A stretch of 55,113 bases of DNA from Thiobacillus sp. 65-1402 (GTDB taxonomy: Bacteria; Pseudomonadota; Gammaproteobacteria; Burkholderiales; Thiobacillaceae): contig NZ_MKUG01000072.1 of the NCBI RefSeq assembly GCF_001897685.1, positions 1 through 55,113 of the forward strand. The letters run 5' to 3'. Position numbers and translations under genes: made by a program. The notes below the pieces were generated by a model. It saw only the letters and a program-made list of their open reading frames with translations. It was not told where the DNA came from and did no database searches. Of the stretch, positions 14,987-27,377 are shown one piece after another. Numbering within the stretch: the first letter of the stretch is position 1; the number at the start of each line of letters is the position of its first letter.

Positions 14987-16576
14987 ATGAAAATCAATCT
15001 GAACAAGAAGCAAACGCTTTCCATTGTCGGCGTTCTGGCGATCGGCGTAATACTTGCTTGGCTGATACTCGGCACCGACAAGCCTCAGCCGGAAAACGAT
15101 GAACACGGACACGGCGGTCACACGGAAGCAGCCGGTCATGCGGACACGGAACACCACGGCGATCAGGCCAAGGACGGCCATGCTGACGACAAGGATCACG
15201 CCGACGAAGAGCACCATGAGACGGCGGCTGCACCTTCGAGCGGCCCGCACGGCGGAAAGCTGTTCACGCAAGACGGCTATGGAATTGAAGTCACCATCTT
15301 CGAACAAGGCGTGGAACCGGAGTTTCGCGTTTACACCTACCTGGACGGCAAGCCGCTCGACTCTGCGGCCAGCCAGATCACGCTCACGCTCGACCGCCTC
15401 GGCCGCAAACCACAGGTGTTCACGCTCACCAAGGAAAAGGGCTACCTCAAAGGTAATGCGGTGGTCGAAGAACCGCATTCGTTCAAAGTGATGATCGCCG
15501 CACAGTACGGCAACAAGCCCTACCGTTTCGCCTACGAGCAGATCGAGGCGCGGGTGGCCATGACCGTTCAGCAGATCACACAGAACAACGTCGAGGTGCT
15601 GACCGCTGGACCGGCGCGCATCAAGAGCGCTCTGCAATTGATTGGTGAAATCCGTCTCAACGAAGATCGCATGGTGCACGTCGTGCCGCGTTTGACCGGC
15701 GTCGTCGAATCGTCGACAGCCAACGCCGGCGACCGGGTGCGCAAAGGCCAGGTGCTCGCGGTGATTTCCAGCCAGGCGCTAGCCGACCAACGCAGCGAAC
15801 TGTTGGCTGCGCAAAAGCGCCTGGCGCTGGCGCGCACCACCTTCGAGCGCGAGAAGAAGCTGTGGGAAGACAAAATCTCCGCCGAGCAGGATTACCTGCA
15901 AGCGCGCAACGCCATGCAGGAAGCGGAAATCGCCACTCAAAACGCACAACAAAAACTGGCTTCGATCGGCGCCGGGCGGCGGGCAGGCGGCGACCTCACC
16001 CGCTATGAAATTCGGTCGCCCATCGACGGCATCGTCGTCGAGAAGCATATCTCTTTAGGCGAAGCCGTGAAGGACGATGCCAATATTTTCGTCGTCGCCG
16101 ATCTATCCACGGTGTGGGCCGAAATGACGATTTACGCCAAAGACCTGAACACCGTGAAGGCCGGCCAGAAAGCCACCGTCAAGGCGACCGCGTTCGAGTC
16201 CCAGAGCAGCGGCACTGTGTCCTATGTCGGCGCGCTGGTGGGCGAGCAGACTCGGACGGCGAAAGCACGCATTGTGCTGACGAACCCCAAGGGCGTCTGG
16301 CGCCCCGGTCTGCCGGTCAACATCGAGCTGGTGGCCGGCGAGGTCGAGGTGCCGGTGGCGGTCTCTGCGGAGGCGATTCAGACTGTGCGCGACTGGACCG
16401 TCGTGTTCGGCCGCTACGGCGCGAACTTCGAAGCGCGACCCGTGGAACTGGGGCGTAGCGACGGCAAATTCACCGAAGTAATCAATGGTCTCAAAGCGGG
16501 CGAGCAATACGCGGCGAAGAACAGCTTCCTCATCAAGGCCGATCTGGGTAAATCCGGCGCCAGCCACGACCACTAG
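14987..16576 (+). CDS. czcB: CzcB-type RND adaptor with His-rich N-terminal region
   Basis: 529 residues, longer than the adaptor of the first operon. One N-terminal membrane helix (about 8-26) is followed by a strongly His/Asp-rich tract (about 35-75) with many HH, HGH and DHAD units that should bind Zn, Co, Ni or Cd. Next comes an extra beta-domain (GPHGGKLFTQDGYGIEVTIF), then the adaptor core with VVPRLTGVVESSTANAGDRV, a helical hairpin and SPIDGIVVEKHISLGE. It links CzcA to CzcC and may feed metal to the pump. The C-terminus is again His-containing (SHDH). Confidence 0.9.
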   Translation: MKINLNKKQTLSIVGVLAIGVILAWLILGTDKPQPENDEHGHGGHTEAAGHADTEHHGDQAKDGHADDKDHADEEHHETAAAPSSGPHGGKLFTQDGYGIEVTIFEQGVEPEFRVYTYLDGKPLDSAASQITLTLDRLGRKPQVFTLTKEKGYLKGNAVVEEPHSFKVMIAAQYGNKPYRFAYEQIEARVAMTVQQITQNNVEVLTAGPARIKSALQLIGEIRLNEDRMVHVVPRLTGVVESSTANAGDRVRKGQVLAVISSQALADQRSELLAAQKRLALARTTFEREKKLWEDKISAEQDYLQARNAMQEAEIATQNAQQKLASIGAGRRAGGDLTRYEIRSPIDGIVVEKHISLGEAVKDDANIFVVADLSTVWAEMTIYAKDLNTVKAGQKATVKATAFESQSSGTVSYVGALVGEQTRTAKARIVLTNPKGVWRPGLPVNIELVAGEVEVPVAVSAEAIQTVRDWTVVFGRYGANFEARPVELGRSDGKFTEVINGLKAGEQYAAKNSFLIKADLGKSGASHDH

Positions 16577-16585
16577 GAGACCCCC

Positions 16586-16927
16586 ATGAAACAGATTATC
16601 GCCATTGTGCAGCCGCACCGTCTGGAACAGATCGAACAAGCCCTGCATGGCCTGGACCATTTGCCTGGATTCACGATCTTTCCGGCACGCGGCCACACTC
16701 GCGGACAAGGTCCGCACCATGCCTTCGCCCCCACCGAGTGGAACCCGGACGCGCACGACCGGCTGGTCGTGATGATGTTCTGCGCGGACGAACTGGCGCA
16801 GTCGGTGGTGGAAACTATTCGCACAGCCGCTCACACAGGCAATCCCGGTGACGGACTGATTGCGGTTTCCGATCTGGAAGACGTACTGCGTATCCGCTCC
16901 GGCGAACGCGGCGACGCCGCCCTCTAG
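16586..16927 (+). CDS. PII-like signalling protein of the second RND operon
   Basis: 113 residues lying between czcB and czcA. The opening MKQIIAIVQPHRLEQIEQAL and the closing part with VVETIRTAAHTGNPGDGLI and AVSDLEDVLRIRSGERG follow the PII fold, including the C-terminal basic R-I-R-x-GE element seen in GlnB-like proteins. The T-loop region instead has a His-rich GHTRGQGPHHAF with no modifiable Tyr. This is the same PII-NG-type family as 12758-13099 but a divergent member. It is presumably a cytoplasmic sensor that binds the pump or a nucleotide, and the His residues may bind metal. Confidence 0.78.
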   Translation: MKQIIAIVQPHRLEQIEQALHGLDHLPGFTIFPARGHTRGQGPHHAFAPTEWNPDAHDRLVVMMFCADELAQSVVETIRTAAHTGNPGDGLIAVSDLEDVLRIRSGERGDAAL

Positions 16928-16934
16928 AAGATAA

Positions 16935-20126
<3,192 letters not shown>

Positions 20127-20131
20127 CCGGA

Positions 20132-20156
20132 ACGCCCAGCCGACAGGCTGGGGCGT
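20132..20156 (+). terminator. Stem-loop after czcA
   Basis: ACGCCCAGCC and GGCTGGGGCGT pair over ten base pairs with one bulged G around a GACA loop. There is no T-run after the stem, so termination would be partial or Rho-assisted; the stem may instead stabilise the upstream mRNA end. The next gene has its own AAAGGAG site. Confidence 0.4.
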
Positions 20157-20190
20157 CGCATCTAATCGATCAATTGCAAAGGAGTAAATC

Positions 20191-20499
20191 ATGGGGTTCT
20201 TTGAACGCATGCTCGGCAATTTAATGGGCGGCAGATTCGGCGGTCACCACGGCGGCTATCGAGGCGGTCATCACGGCGGCTCCAAACATGGTGGCTATCC
20301 AGGCTATCCGCAGGGCACAGGCCCGGGCGTCGGCAATGCTGGCAATCCCTGCCCCAAATGCGGCAGCGCCAATGCGGGCGAAGCGCGCTTCTGTCAGCAA
20401 TGCGGCACCTCCCTGGCGCCCGGCAAATGTTCCGGCTGCGGCGCGGAGCTGCCGGCAGGCACCAAGTTTTGCGGCCAGTGTGGCAAAGCCCAACAGTAA
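20191..20499 (+). CDS. Gly/His-rich protein with a double zinc ribbon
   Basis: 102 residues with an AAAGGAG ribosome binding site. The N-terminal half (about 10-48) is made of GGHHGGYRGGHHGG-type repeats, likely flexible and metal-binding. The C-terminal half holds two zinc ribbons: CPKCG...CQQCG and CSGCG...CGQCG. Such double zinc ribbon proteins often act as adaptors. Its place between czcA and the SPC-type ATPase suggests a cytoplasmic metal store or chaperone. Its function is unknown; the zinc-ribbon call is firm. Confidence 0.78.
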   Translation: MGFFERMLGNLMGGRFGGHHGGYRGGHHGGSKHGGYPGYPQGTGPGVGNAGNPCPKCGSANAGEARFCQQCGTSLAPGKCSGCGAELPAGTKFCGQCGKAQQ

Positions 20500-20547
20500 C
20501 GCAACAAATTCCCAGCTGTAATCAATTTGGTTCTAAGGAGCAGCACC

Positions 20548-22887
20548 ATGGCCGAAAAACTTGAACTGGACTTGTCTCTGGTCTTGCCGGATGTGCCCGA
20601 TGAGCGCGATGCCTGCATAGGACGGCTGACTGAACTGCTGCAGGCCGAAGGGCTGGAAAAAATACACCTGGTCCATGAAGACGGCAGCGCCCGCCTGTGC
20701 CTGCACTACGATCCTCAGCAGTTCAGCGTGGGTCGGGTACGCGAACTGGCGCAGGCGTCCGGCGCGAGGATCGGCAACCGCTTTCATCACGAGAGCCTGC
20801 GTATCGACGGCATGGACTGCCCCACCTGCGCCACCGTGATCGAGCACGCCCTGCAACGCACGGACGGCGTCCTGGAGGCCTCGGTGAGCTACGCCGCCGA
20901 GCGTTTACGCCTGGAGTATGACAGCGAAAAAATCAAGCGCGCGGCGATCGTCCAGCGCGTCCAGGCGCTTGGTTACTCCGTGCTGGAAGAAGGCCGCGAG
21001 GCCGGTTGGTTCGCCGAGCATCGCGAACTCATTTTCAGCGGCGCCGCCGGCCTGCTGTTGCTGGCCGGCTGGCTCGCGGGTCTCGCCGGCGCGCCCCACA
21101 CGCTCTCCCTCGGACTGTTGCTGGGGGCGTACGCGGCGGGCGGCTTCTACACCCTGCGCGATGCCTGGCAGAGTGTGAAGAGCCGCAGCTTCGACATCGA
21201 CACCCTGATGATCGTCGCGGCGGCCGGGGCGGCGGCGCTCGGCGCCTGGGAAGAAGGCGCGCTGCTGCTGTTCCTGTTCAGCCTCGGCCATGCGCTGGAA
21301 CACATGGCCATGGACCGTGCCCGCAAGGCCATCGAGGCGCTGGCGCAACTGGCGCCCAAGACCGCGCTGGTGCAACGGGATGGCGCGGAGGCCGAAGTGC
21401 GGGTGGAAGAGCTGCTGCGCGGCGACCGGGTGATCGTCAAGCCCGGCAGCCGCATCCCCGCCGACGGCCAGGTGGCGTCGGGCAATTCGGCGGTGGACCA
21501 GTCGCCGGTCACCGGCGAATCCATGCCGGTGGACAAGCAGGCGGGCGACAAGGTGTTCGCCGGCACGGTCAACGGCGAAGGCGCGCTCATCGTCGAGGTC
21601 ACCAAACTGGCGCGGGAGAGCACGCTTTCACGCATGGTGGAGATGGTGGCCGAAGCACAAACGCAGAAATCTCCCACCCAGCGTTTCACCGACCGCTTCG
21701 AGCGGGTCTTCGTGCCCGTGGTGCTGCTGGGCGCCACGCTGCTCATCGCGCTGCCGCCGCTGTTCGGCTTCCCCTTCGCCGAATCGTTTTACCGCGCCAT
21801 GGCGGTGCTGGTGGCGGCCTCCCCCTGCGCGCTCGCCATCGCCACCCCGTCGGCGGTGCTGTCCGGCATCGCGCGCGCCGCGCGCGGCGGCGTGCTGATC
21901 AAGGGCGGCGCGCATCTGGAAAATCTCGGCGTGCTTACCGCCATCGCCTTCGACAAGACCGGCACCCTGACCGTCGGCAAGCCCAAGGTGACCGACGTCG
22001 TCGCCGTCAGCGGAGACGAGGCAGGTTTGCTGACCTTGGCCGCCGCCGTGGAAAGCCGCAGCGCCCATCCGCTGGCGCAGGCGGTGGTGGCCGAGGCGAA
22101 GCGGCGCGGGTTGAGCTGGAGCGAGGCCGGCGAAGTCGAGTCCGTCACCGGCAAAGGCGTGCGCGCCGAATTCGACGGGCAGAAGGTGGCCATCGGCAAC
22201 GCCAGGCTGTTTGACGGCGAAGCCGTCCCCGAAGTAATTCAGCAGCAAGCAGAACGCCTCCAAGCGGAAGGCAAAACCCTCATGCTGATCCAGGCGAACG
22301 GGCAGTTCCTCGGCGTACTGGCTCTGGCAGACACCCCGCGCGAGGGCGTGAAGCAGGTACTGGAAGGGCTACGCCGGATCGGCATCCGCAAAACCATCAT
22401 GCTCACCGGCGACAACGAACGCGTGGGCCGCGCCATCGCCGACGCGGTCGGCCTGGACGAAGTGCGGGCGGGCCTGTTGCCGGAAGACAAGGTCAAGGCC
22501 ATGGAAGCGCTCGGAGAGCAATACGGCCGGGTGGCCATGGTAGGCGACGGGGTCAACGATGCCCCCGCCATGGCGCGCGCCACCGTGGGCATCGCCATGG
22601 GCGGCGCCGGCACGGACGTGGCGCTGGAAACCGCGGACGTGGCGCTGATGGCCGACGATTTGAGCAAGCTGCCCTTTGCCGTGGCCTTGAGCTGTGCATC
22701 GCGGCGCATCATCCGGCAGAACCTGCTCGTCTCGCTGGGCGTGGTGGCGCTACTCATCCCCGCCACCCTGTTCGGCTGGGCGGGGATCGGTCTGGCGGTG
22801 CTGATACACGAGGGCTCGACCGTGGTGGTGGTGGTCAACGCTTTGCGTTTGCTGGCCTACGAGGATCAGGCAAGGACTTCTGCCTGA
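20548..22887 (+). CDS. P1B-type heavy-metal ATPase with N-terminal HMA domain (SPC type)
   Basis: 779 residues from the ATG at 20548, with AAGGAG at 20534. An extra N-terminal ferredoxin-like region (1-85) precedes a canonical HMA domain with GMDCPTC (C91, C94). After the actuator and its TGES comes the membrane motif S425-P426-C427, then DKTGT from D469, an SAHPLAQ motif and GDGVNDAP. SPC in place of CPC is the mark of the P1B-4 group (Co, Zn, Cd, Fe), though HMA-bearing members vary. The pump would move metal from cytoplasm to periplasm, where the RND pumps can remove it. Its last ~280 codons are duplicated at 27630-28469. Confidence 0.92.
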   Translation: MAEKLELDLSLVLPDVPDERDACIGRLTELLQAEGLEKIHLVHEDGSARLCLHYDPQQFSVGRVRELAQASGARIGNRFHHESLRIDGMDCPTCATVIEHALQRTDGVLEASVSYAAERLRLEYDSEKIKRAAIVQRVQALGYSVLEEGREAGWFAEHRELIFSGAAGLLLLAGWLAGLAGAPHTLSLGLLLGAYAAGGFYTLRDAWQSVKSRSFDIDTLMIVAAAGAAALGAWEEGALLLFLFSLGHALEHMAMDRARKAIEALAQLAPKTALVQRDGAEAEVRVEELLRGDRVIVKPGSRIPADGQVASGNSAVDQSPVTGESMPVDKQAGDKVFAGTVNGEGALIVEVTKLARESTLSRMVEMVAEAQTQKSPTQRFTDRFERVFVPVVLLGATLLIALPPLFGFPFAESFYRAMAVLVAASPCALAIATPSAVLSGIARAARGGVLIKGGAHLENLGVLTAIAFDKTGTLTVGKPKVTDVVAVSGDEAGLLTLAAAVESRSAHPLAQAVVAEAKRRGLSWSEAGEVESVTGKGVRAEFDGQKVAIGNARLFDGEAVPEVIQQQAERLQAEGKTLMLIQANGQFLGVLALADTPREGVKQVLEGLRRIGIRKTIMLTGDNERVGRAIADAVGLDEVRAGLLPEDKVKAMEALGEQYGRVAMVGDGVNDAPAMARATVGIAMGGAGTDVALETADVALMADDLSKLPFAVALSCASRRIIRQNLLVSLGVVALLIPATLFGWAGIGLAVLIHEGSTVVVVVNALRLLAYEDQARTSA

Positions 22888-23135
22888 ATGGTAGCCTTAT
22901 CGAGATCACCAGTGAGGTTGATTGACCCGAAAGCATATCCCCTTCGTCCAACGCTTGCGTGCGGCTTTATTGTTAATCGATGCCTTTTTCTGCGAGGACC
23001 ACACCATACGGGCGATCCCCCAGTTGGAGCGGCTGCACTCGTGATGCAGCCGCAGGACTTCTTCGATATTGCGCATGGATGGGCTCGTCCGGTAGTCGGG
23101 ACGCGGTTGTCGCGCCCCGACCGTGACGGTGAAAG
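22888..23135. other. Intergenic region with two hairpins
   Basis: Between the convergent ATPase and TonB-receptor genes I see no gene. An open frame on the plus strand has no domain and no ribosome binding site. Two strong inverted repeats are present: CGGCTGCA (23030-23037) with TGCAGCCG (23045-23052), and GTCGGG-CGCG (23095-23105) with CGCG-CCCGAC (23111-23121). The second lies 15 bases past the receptor stop and may end that transcript. Neither has a T-run. Confidence 0.5.
23095..23121 (-). terminator. Hairpin downstream of the TonB-dependent receptor
   Basis: GTCGGG-a-CGCG pairs with CGCG-c-CCCGAC around a five-base loop. It lies just beyond the receptor's stop codon on the minus strand. 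The missing T-run makes it a weak or Rho-helped terminator. Confidence 0.4.
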
Positions 23136-25244
23136 TCAGAATTTGTAGCTCACGCCGACTTCGAAGTTGCGCTCGGCACCCGGAAAAATGCCATCGGGGT
23201 TGCGGCTGGCGATGTATTTCCGGTCGGTAAGATTGCGCACTGTGCCAAATACGCTGAGCCGTTTGTCGACGGCGTAGCGCGCGTTGAGGTCGAAGGTGGT
23301 GTAGGCCGGAATCACGCCGCGGCGGCCATCCGCGCTTTCGACCACGGTGTTTTCCGTATCGACGAACTGGCGGGAGACGTGGTAGGTGCCGAGGCTGGTT
23401 TTCAGCCCGCCGACGCGGTAGCTCACGGAGAGATTCGCGGTCAGCTCGGGCGCGTAGGGCAGGCGATTGCCGTTGCGGTCAATGCCGCCGACGATCTTGG
23501 TGCTATTGTATTTGGCCGTTGGCACCCAGGTGGCGTTGGCGTCCACGCCCCAGCCTGCGCCGAGGTCGTAGCCGATCGCGCCTTCCAGCCCTTGGTTCAG
23601 GGTCGCGCCGGCATTGGTCACGGTAGTGCCGACGCCGCCCGATTCGGACTGCGGCACGATCTGGTTGGAAAAGTCCATGCGGAAGGCGGTGGCTTCGTAG
23701 TTCAGACGCTGCGCCTTACCACGCACGCCGAGTTCAAAGTTGGTCGAGCGTTCGGCATCAAGTTGCTGGTCGACGCCGCCACCGCTGATTGCGGTAGCGA
23801 CCATCGCGGGCGAGAATGCTTTGAACGTGCCGGCGAAAAGCTGCGCCTGCGGTGCAATCTGCCAGGTAGCACCGAGGCCGGGCATGACCTCGGTTGTGCT
23901 CGACTTGCCAGAAACACTGGTCAGCTCGTCTTTGCGGGTTTGGTTGTAGGACTCGATACGCAGGCCAGGGGTGATCGCGACGCGCTCGTTGACGACAAAA
24001 CGGTTCTGGCCGTAAAAGGCGATGCCACGTGCTTTCTGGGTATCGTCTGTGGTCAGGTCGCCGGAACGCGCGTTGGGGTCGGTCTTGGAGCGGAGCTTCG
24101 TGTTGTTCAGTTTGTCGCTGTGCAGGCGAACGCCGATTTCGGCTTCGTTCTTGATGCCGAAGCCGGCGTAGTTGATATTCAGGCGGCTGTCCAGGCCCAT
24201 CATTTCGAAAGTGCGATTGTTGCCGTTCATGCAATAGGCGCCGCCGTCGCAGGGGACAAAGGTTGTGCCGTCGGCGCTGCGACTCCCCACCTCCCTGCGC
24301 CAATAATCTCGTGTGAACTGGCTCGTATACAGCAAGGTATTAAGCTTGATGGCGTCGTTGATCTGCCACTCATGGTTGATGTCGAACGCGGTGCGATCTG
24401 TCAGAAAATAGTCGTTCGGGGCCGGATTTTTGGTCGGGTCGTTCTTGAATTCATTGGGGCGCAGGCCGACATAAGAAGTGTTGATCTCGTTTTCGTAGCG
24501 GGTGAGTTTGGCGCCGATCCACTGATTTTCGCCGATGGCCATGCCGCCTTTGAGCATGATGTCTGTCATGTCGAAAGCGTTGTTGCGAAAACCGTCGCCT
24601 TTGGCCTTGACCAGGCTGATGCCGCCAATGGCTTCGCCAGAGGGGGCGGTTCCGCCGGCGTCAAGACCGAGCAAGCGATAGCCGTTCGAACCGGCCTTGG
24701 CGGTCACCTTGGCGCCTTCTTCGGGTTTTTTGGTCTTGTAGTTGATCACACCGCCGATCGTCGTCGGGCCATAGCGCAAGCCGGCCGCTCCCTTCAGCAC
24801 CTCAATGCTTTCCATGCGCTCGATGCGCGGGCTGTAATAGGAATCGTTGGCCAGGAACAGACCGGGCGCCACGGGCACGCCGTCTTCCAGCACCAGCAGC
24901 TTCTGGCTGCGGTTTGGGTTAAGGCCGCGCATCCCGATGTTGGGTATAAAGCCGTAGCCTTCTTCCTCGCGCACCACGATGCCGGGCACCGATTTAAGCG
25001 CGTCCTGGGTCGACAGGGGTTGCATGATCGCCAACTGTTCTTCATCGATAATCGCTACCGAACCGGGTTGTTTGGCAATCGCTTGCCCGTCCTCACCGAC
25101 CACATCGATGCGCGGCAGCTGAACCTCGGCCGCCAGCACCTCGGCCGGAAAATTCAATGCGACTGCCACAGCCAGAGCCAGCGTGGTTTTGGTAATGGCC
25201 TTCGTCGCGCCATGGTGTTCGAAAGTGCGGGTGATGCTGTTCAT
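23136..25244 (-). CDS. FecA-like TonB-dependent outer-membrane receptor
   Basis: 702 residues. A long signal peptide (ending VLAAE, about residue 40) is followed by a TonB-box-like LPRIDVVGE. The plug domain has SVPGIVVREEEGYGFIPNIG and RGLNPNRSQKLLVLEDGVP, close to the FecA ferric-dicitrate receptor family. A 22-strand barrel follows, ending ERNFEVGVSYKF with the required C-terminal Phe. No N-terminal signalling domain of the kind that talks to FecR is present. It would import a ferric chelate (perhaps citrate) using the TonB-ExbB-ExbD genes upstream. The ligand is an inference; another metal chelate is possible in this metal-rich setting. Confidence 0.88.
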   Translation of the reverse strand: MNSITRTFEHHGATKAITKTTLALAVAVALNFPAEVLAAEVQLPRIDVVGEDGQAIAKQPGSVAIIDEEQLAIMQPLSTQDALKSVPGIVVREEEGYGFIPNIGMRGLNPNRSQKLLVLEDGVPVAPGLFLANDSYYSPRIERMESIEVLKGAAGLRYGPTTIGGVINYKTKKPEEGAKVTAKAGSNGYRLLGLDAGGTAPSGEAIGGISLVKAKGDGFRNNAFDMTDIMLKGGMAIGENQWIGAKLTRYENEINTSYVGLRPNEFKNDPTKNPAPNDYFLTDRTAFDINHEWQINDAIKLNTLLYTSQFTRDYWRREVGSRSADGTTFVPCDGGAYCMNGNNRTFEMMGLDSRLNINYAGFGIKNEAEIGVRLHSDKLNNTKLRSKTDPNARSGDLTTDDTQKARGIAFYGQNRFVVNERVAITPGLRIESYNQTRKDELTSVSGKSSTTEVMPGLGATWQIAPQAQLFAGTFKAFSPAMVATAISGGGVDQQLDAERSTNFELGVRGKAQRLNYEATAFRMDFSNQIVPQSESGGVGTTVTNAGATLNQGLEGAIGYDLGAGWGVDANATWVPTAKYNSTKIVGGIDRNGNRLPYAPELTANLSVSYRVGGLKTSLGTYHVSRQFVDTENTVVESADGRRGVIPAYTTFDLNARYAVDKRLSVFGTVRNLTDRKYIASRNPDGIFPGAERNFEVGVSYKF

Positions 25245-25352
25245 TCAATGCTCCTTACGTCAGATGAATCTGGCTGGCTTGACGCAAGGCATGCGGCTGG
25301 CTGGCTGGCGGGTTAAAAGGGGACGGCTTGCATCCCATGGGTGAAACGTGTG

Positions 25353-25775
25353 CTATCGGGTATGCGGATCGGTGACGAATCCCAGTTTGCCAAGGCCTGC
25401 TTTCGCGGCGTCGGCCATGATCTGCGCGACGTTGCGATAGGCGAGATCGCCGTCGGCGCGGATGTGTATTTCCGGCTGAAGCGTCTGCTGCGCGGCCGCG
25501 TCCATTCGCGCCCGCCACGCGACGGCGTCCACTGCTTCGGCGTTCCAGTACACCGAGCCGTCGGCCTTGATCGAGAGGTTGATAGTTTCGGGCTTGACCT
25601 CGTTCGGCTGGCTCGACGCCTGCGGCAGGTCGACCTTGACCGCGTGTGTCGTCAAGGGCGCGGTGATGATGAAGATGACCAGCAGCACCAGCATCACGTC
25701 GATCAGCGGAATCATGTTGATCTCCGCGTTGTCGCCGTCGCCGCCGTCGTTAAGAAGTCCGCCGAAGGCCATCAT
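25353..25775 (-). CDS. exbD: ExbD-family proton-channel subunit
   Basis: 140 residues. A short cytoplasmic start is followed by NAEINMIPLIDVMLVLLVIF, where the single transmembrane helix carries the essential Asp, and then a periplasmic domain with LSIKADGSVYWN. With ExbB it uses the proton gradient to energise TonB. Its ATG overlaps the exbB stop (ATGA). A gap of about 108 bases separates its stop from the receptor gene, so the receptor may also have its own start signals. Confidence 0.9.
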   Translation of the reverse strand: MMAFGGLLNDGGDGDNAEINMIPLIDVMLVLLVIFIITAPLTTHAVKVDLPQASSQPNEVKPETINLSIKADGSVYWNAEAVDAVAWRARMDAAAQQTLQPEIHIRADGDLAYRNVAQIMADAAKAGLGKLGFVTDPHTR

Positions 25776-26527
25776 GCGCTCCTTGACGCCGGCGCAGCGT
25801 AGATGCGCGCTTCGTCGTTGTGGATGCGGGTGTTGCTGCGCACCCCGGTCGACATGAAGGCGAACAGGTCATGCGCAAAGCCGTCGACTTCGGTGAGCGT
25901 CTGGCGCTTGGCGCGGTTGAAGAAGTTGTATGCGAGCACGGCGGGGATCGCGACGGCCAGACCCAGCGCGGTCATGATGAGCGCCTCGCCCACCGGACCG
26001 GCGACCTGGTCAAGGCTGCCGGAGCCCGACATGCCGATGTTGACCAGCGCGTGATAGATGCCCCATACCGTGCCGAACAGTCCGACGAAAGGCGCCGAGG
26101 ACGCAATCGACGCCAGCAGGGTGTGGCCATATTCCAGGCGCGCGGTGTCTTGATTGATCGCGCGGCGCAGCGCGCGGGTAAGGAATTCGTCTTCCGAGCC
26201 GGATTCGATCAGGCGCTGCCCAGTCTTGTTGCGGTACTGCTCTGCGGCCTTGAGCCCGTGATGGGTCAGGTGCGAGAATGGATCGTTGACCCCGTGGTTC
26301 TGCAGATAATCGGCGACTGAGGCTAGGCCTGGCGCGTCCCAGAAGCGCGCGAGGAAAGCCTGGGCACGCTTCTTCATGCGCCAGTTGGCGAGACTTTTGC
26401 TGACGATGAGAGTCCAGGTGACGACCGACATCGCCAGCAGCACGACGAGCAGAAAGTGCGCAAGGCCGTCGGCCTGCGCGATGAAGTGGGCAAAGCCCAG
26501 TTGGGTTTGGGTTGCGGCGGTTTCCAT
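25772..26527 (-). CDS. exbB: ExbB-family (MotA/TolQ/ExbB) proton-channel subunit
   Basis: 251 residues with three membrane helices: one at about 18-40 (ADGLAHFLLVVLLAMSVVTW) and two after residue 140, with the conserved LLASIASSAPFVGLFGTVWG and ALIMTALGLAVAIPAVLAYN. The GLFGTVWG loop is the family hallmark. It forms the pentameric channel around ExbD. The gene sits three bases after tonB and overlaps exbD by four bases, so the three are one transcript. Confidence 0.9.
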   Translation of the reverse strand: METAATQTQLGFAHFIAQADGLAHFLLVVLLAMSVVTWTLIVSKSLANWRMKKRAQAFLARFWDAPGLASVADYLQNHGVNDPFSHLTHHGLKAAEQYRNKTGQRLIESGSEDEFLTRALRRAINQDTARLEYGHTLLASIASSAPFVGLFGTVWGIYHALVNIGMSGSGSLDQVAGPVGEALIMTALGLAVAIPAVLAYNFFNRAKRQTLTEVDGFAHDLFAFMSTGVRSNTRIHNDEARIYAAPASRSA

Positions 26528-26530
26528 GAC

Positions 26531-27247
26531 TTAACTCCTGAGGGTGAACTGAATCGGCACGATGACCCACGCGGCCACCGGCCTGCCACCCTGGCGGGCC
26601 GGCTCGAATTTCCAACTGGACTGCACGGTTTCCAAGGCGGCGCGGTCAAGGCGCGGATAGCCGCTGCTTTGCGCCAGTTCCAGCCTGTCCACGCTGCCGT
26701 CCGGGTTGACCAGAATGTTCAGCCGCACCGTGCCTGCCTCACCCAGCCGCCGCGACAGCAACGGATAAGGTGGTTTCGGGTTGGCCAGGTAATTTGCCGG
26801 ATGCGGTGGGAGCGACGGCGCGGGTTTAGGCGCGTCCATCACCACTGTTACAGGCGGTGGCAGGACGTTGGTCACGGGCGCGGGCAGCGGTTTGGGTGCT
26901 TCTGCCGCCTGCTGCAGATCGGGGGTGGGAACTGGGCGCTGCGCAGCTAGCGCGGGCGGTGGCGGCAACGGTTTGATCGCGGGTTTGGGCGGCTGCGCCT
27001 TGGGTTCAGGTTTTACCTGCGGGACCTCTGGCTCGATCAGGCTGACCATCAAGGGACGTGGCGGGTTGATCGAATTGATCGGTTTGGGCGTTTCCGGCGC
27101 ATTTAGCAACGCAGTCAGCAGACCTGCGTGTGCAAGCGCCACCACGGCCAGTGTGGCGCGCGAGGTATGCGGCATGCGCAGTAACGGCACAAGGGCAAGC
27201 TGCGGCTCGGTTGCGGTGACAGTTTTCCAGGCCGGTGTGGCAGTCAT
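26531..27247 (-). CDS. tonB: TonB-type energy transducer
   Basis: 238 residues. A cytoplasmic start leads to one membrane helix (ATLAVVALAHAGLLTALL, about 31-48), a long Pro/Lys-rich periplasmic spacer (PKPEPKAQPPKPAIKPLPPP-like) and the C-terminal TonB domain (KPPYPLLSRRLGEAGTVRLN; LDRAALETVQSSWKFEPAR). It passes energy from ExbB-ExbD to the receptor at 23136. It is first in the operon, about 125 bases after the Fur-controlled start point. Confidence 0.9.
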   Translation of the reverse strand: MTATPAWKTVTATEPQLALVPLLRMPHTSRATLAVVALAHAGLLTALLNAPETPKPINSINPPRPLMVSLIEPEVPQVKPEPKAQPPKPAIKPLPPPPALAAQRPVPTPDLQQAAEAPKPLPAPVTNVLPPPVTVVMDAPKPAPSLPPHPANYLANPKPPYPLLSRRLGEAGTVRLNILVNPDGSVDRLELAQSSGYPRLDRAALETVQSSWKFEPARQGGRPVAAWVIVPIQFTLRS

Positions 27248-27377
27248 TCCAAGTTAGTCCAATTCACGTCTCGATTGAGCTGGCTGGGATCGAAATCCGT
27301 GGCTGGCTATTAGCCTGCATGGCAAAGTTTCCGGATCACCCTGACGTAACATCACATCATGGCAAAGCCCAGAACAA

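Noticed and set aside
21006-22214. A 402-residue plus-strand frame inside the second P1B ATPase
   Set aside because: Arg/Gly-rich out-of-frame reading; the ATPase motifs are in the other frame.
22888-23148. An 86-residue plus-strand frame after the second ATPase
   Set aside because: It starts at the ATPase stop without a ribosome binding site, overlaps two hairpins and shows no protein family.
23379-25316. A 645-residue open frame on the plus strand opposite the TonB-dependent receptor
   Set aside because: It is the antisense shadow of a high-GC gene. Its translation has no recognisable domain, and the receptor on the other strand is unmistakable.
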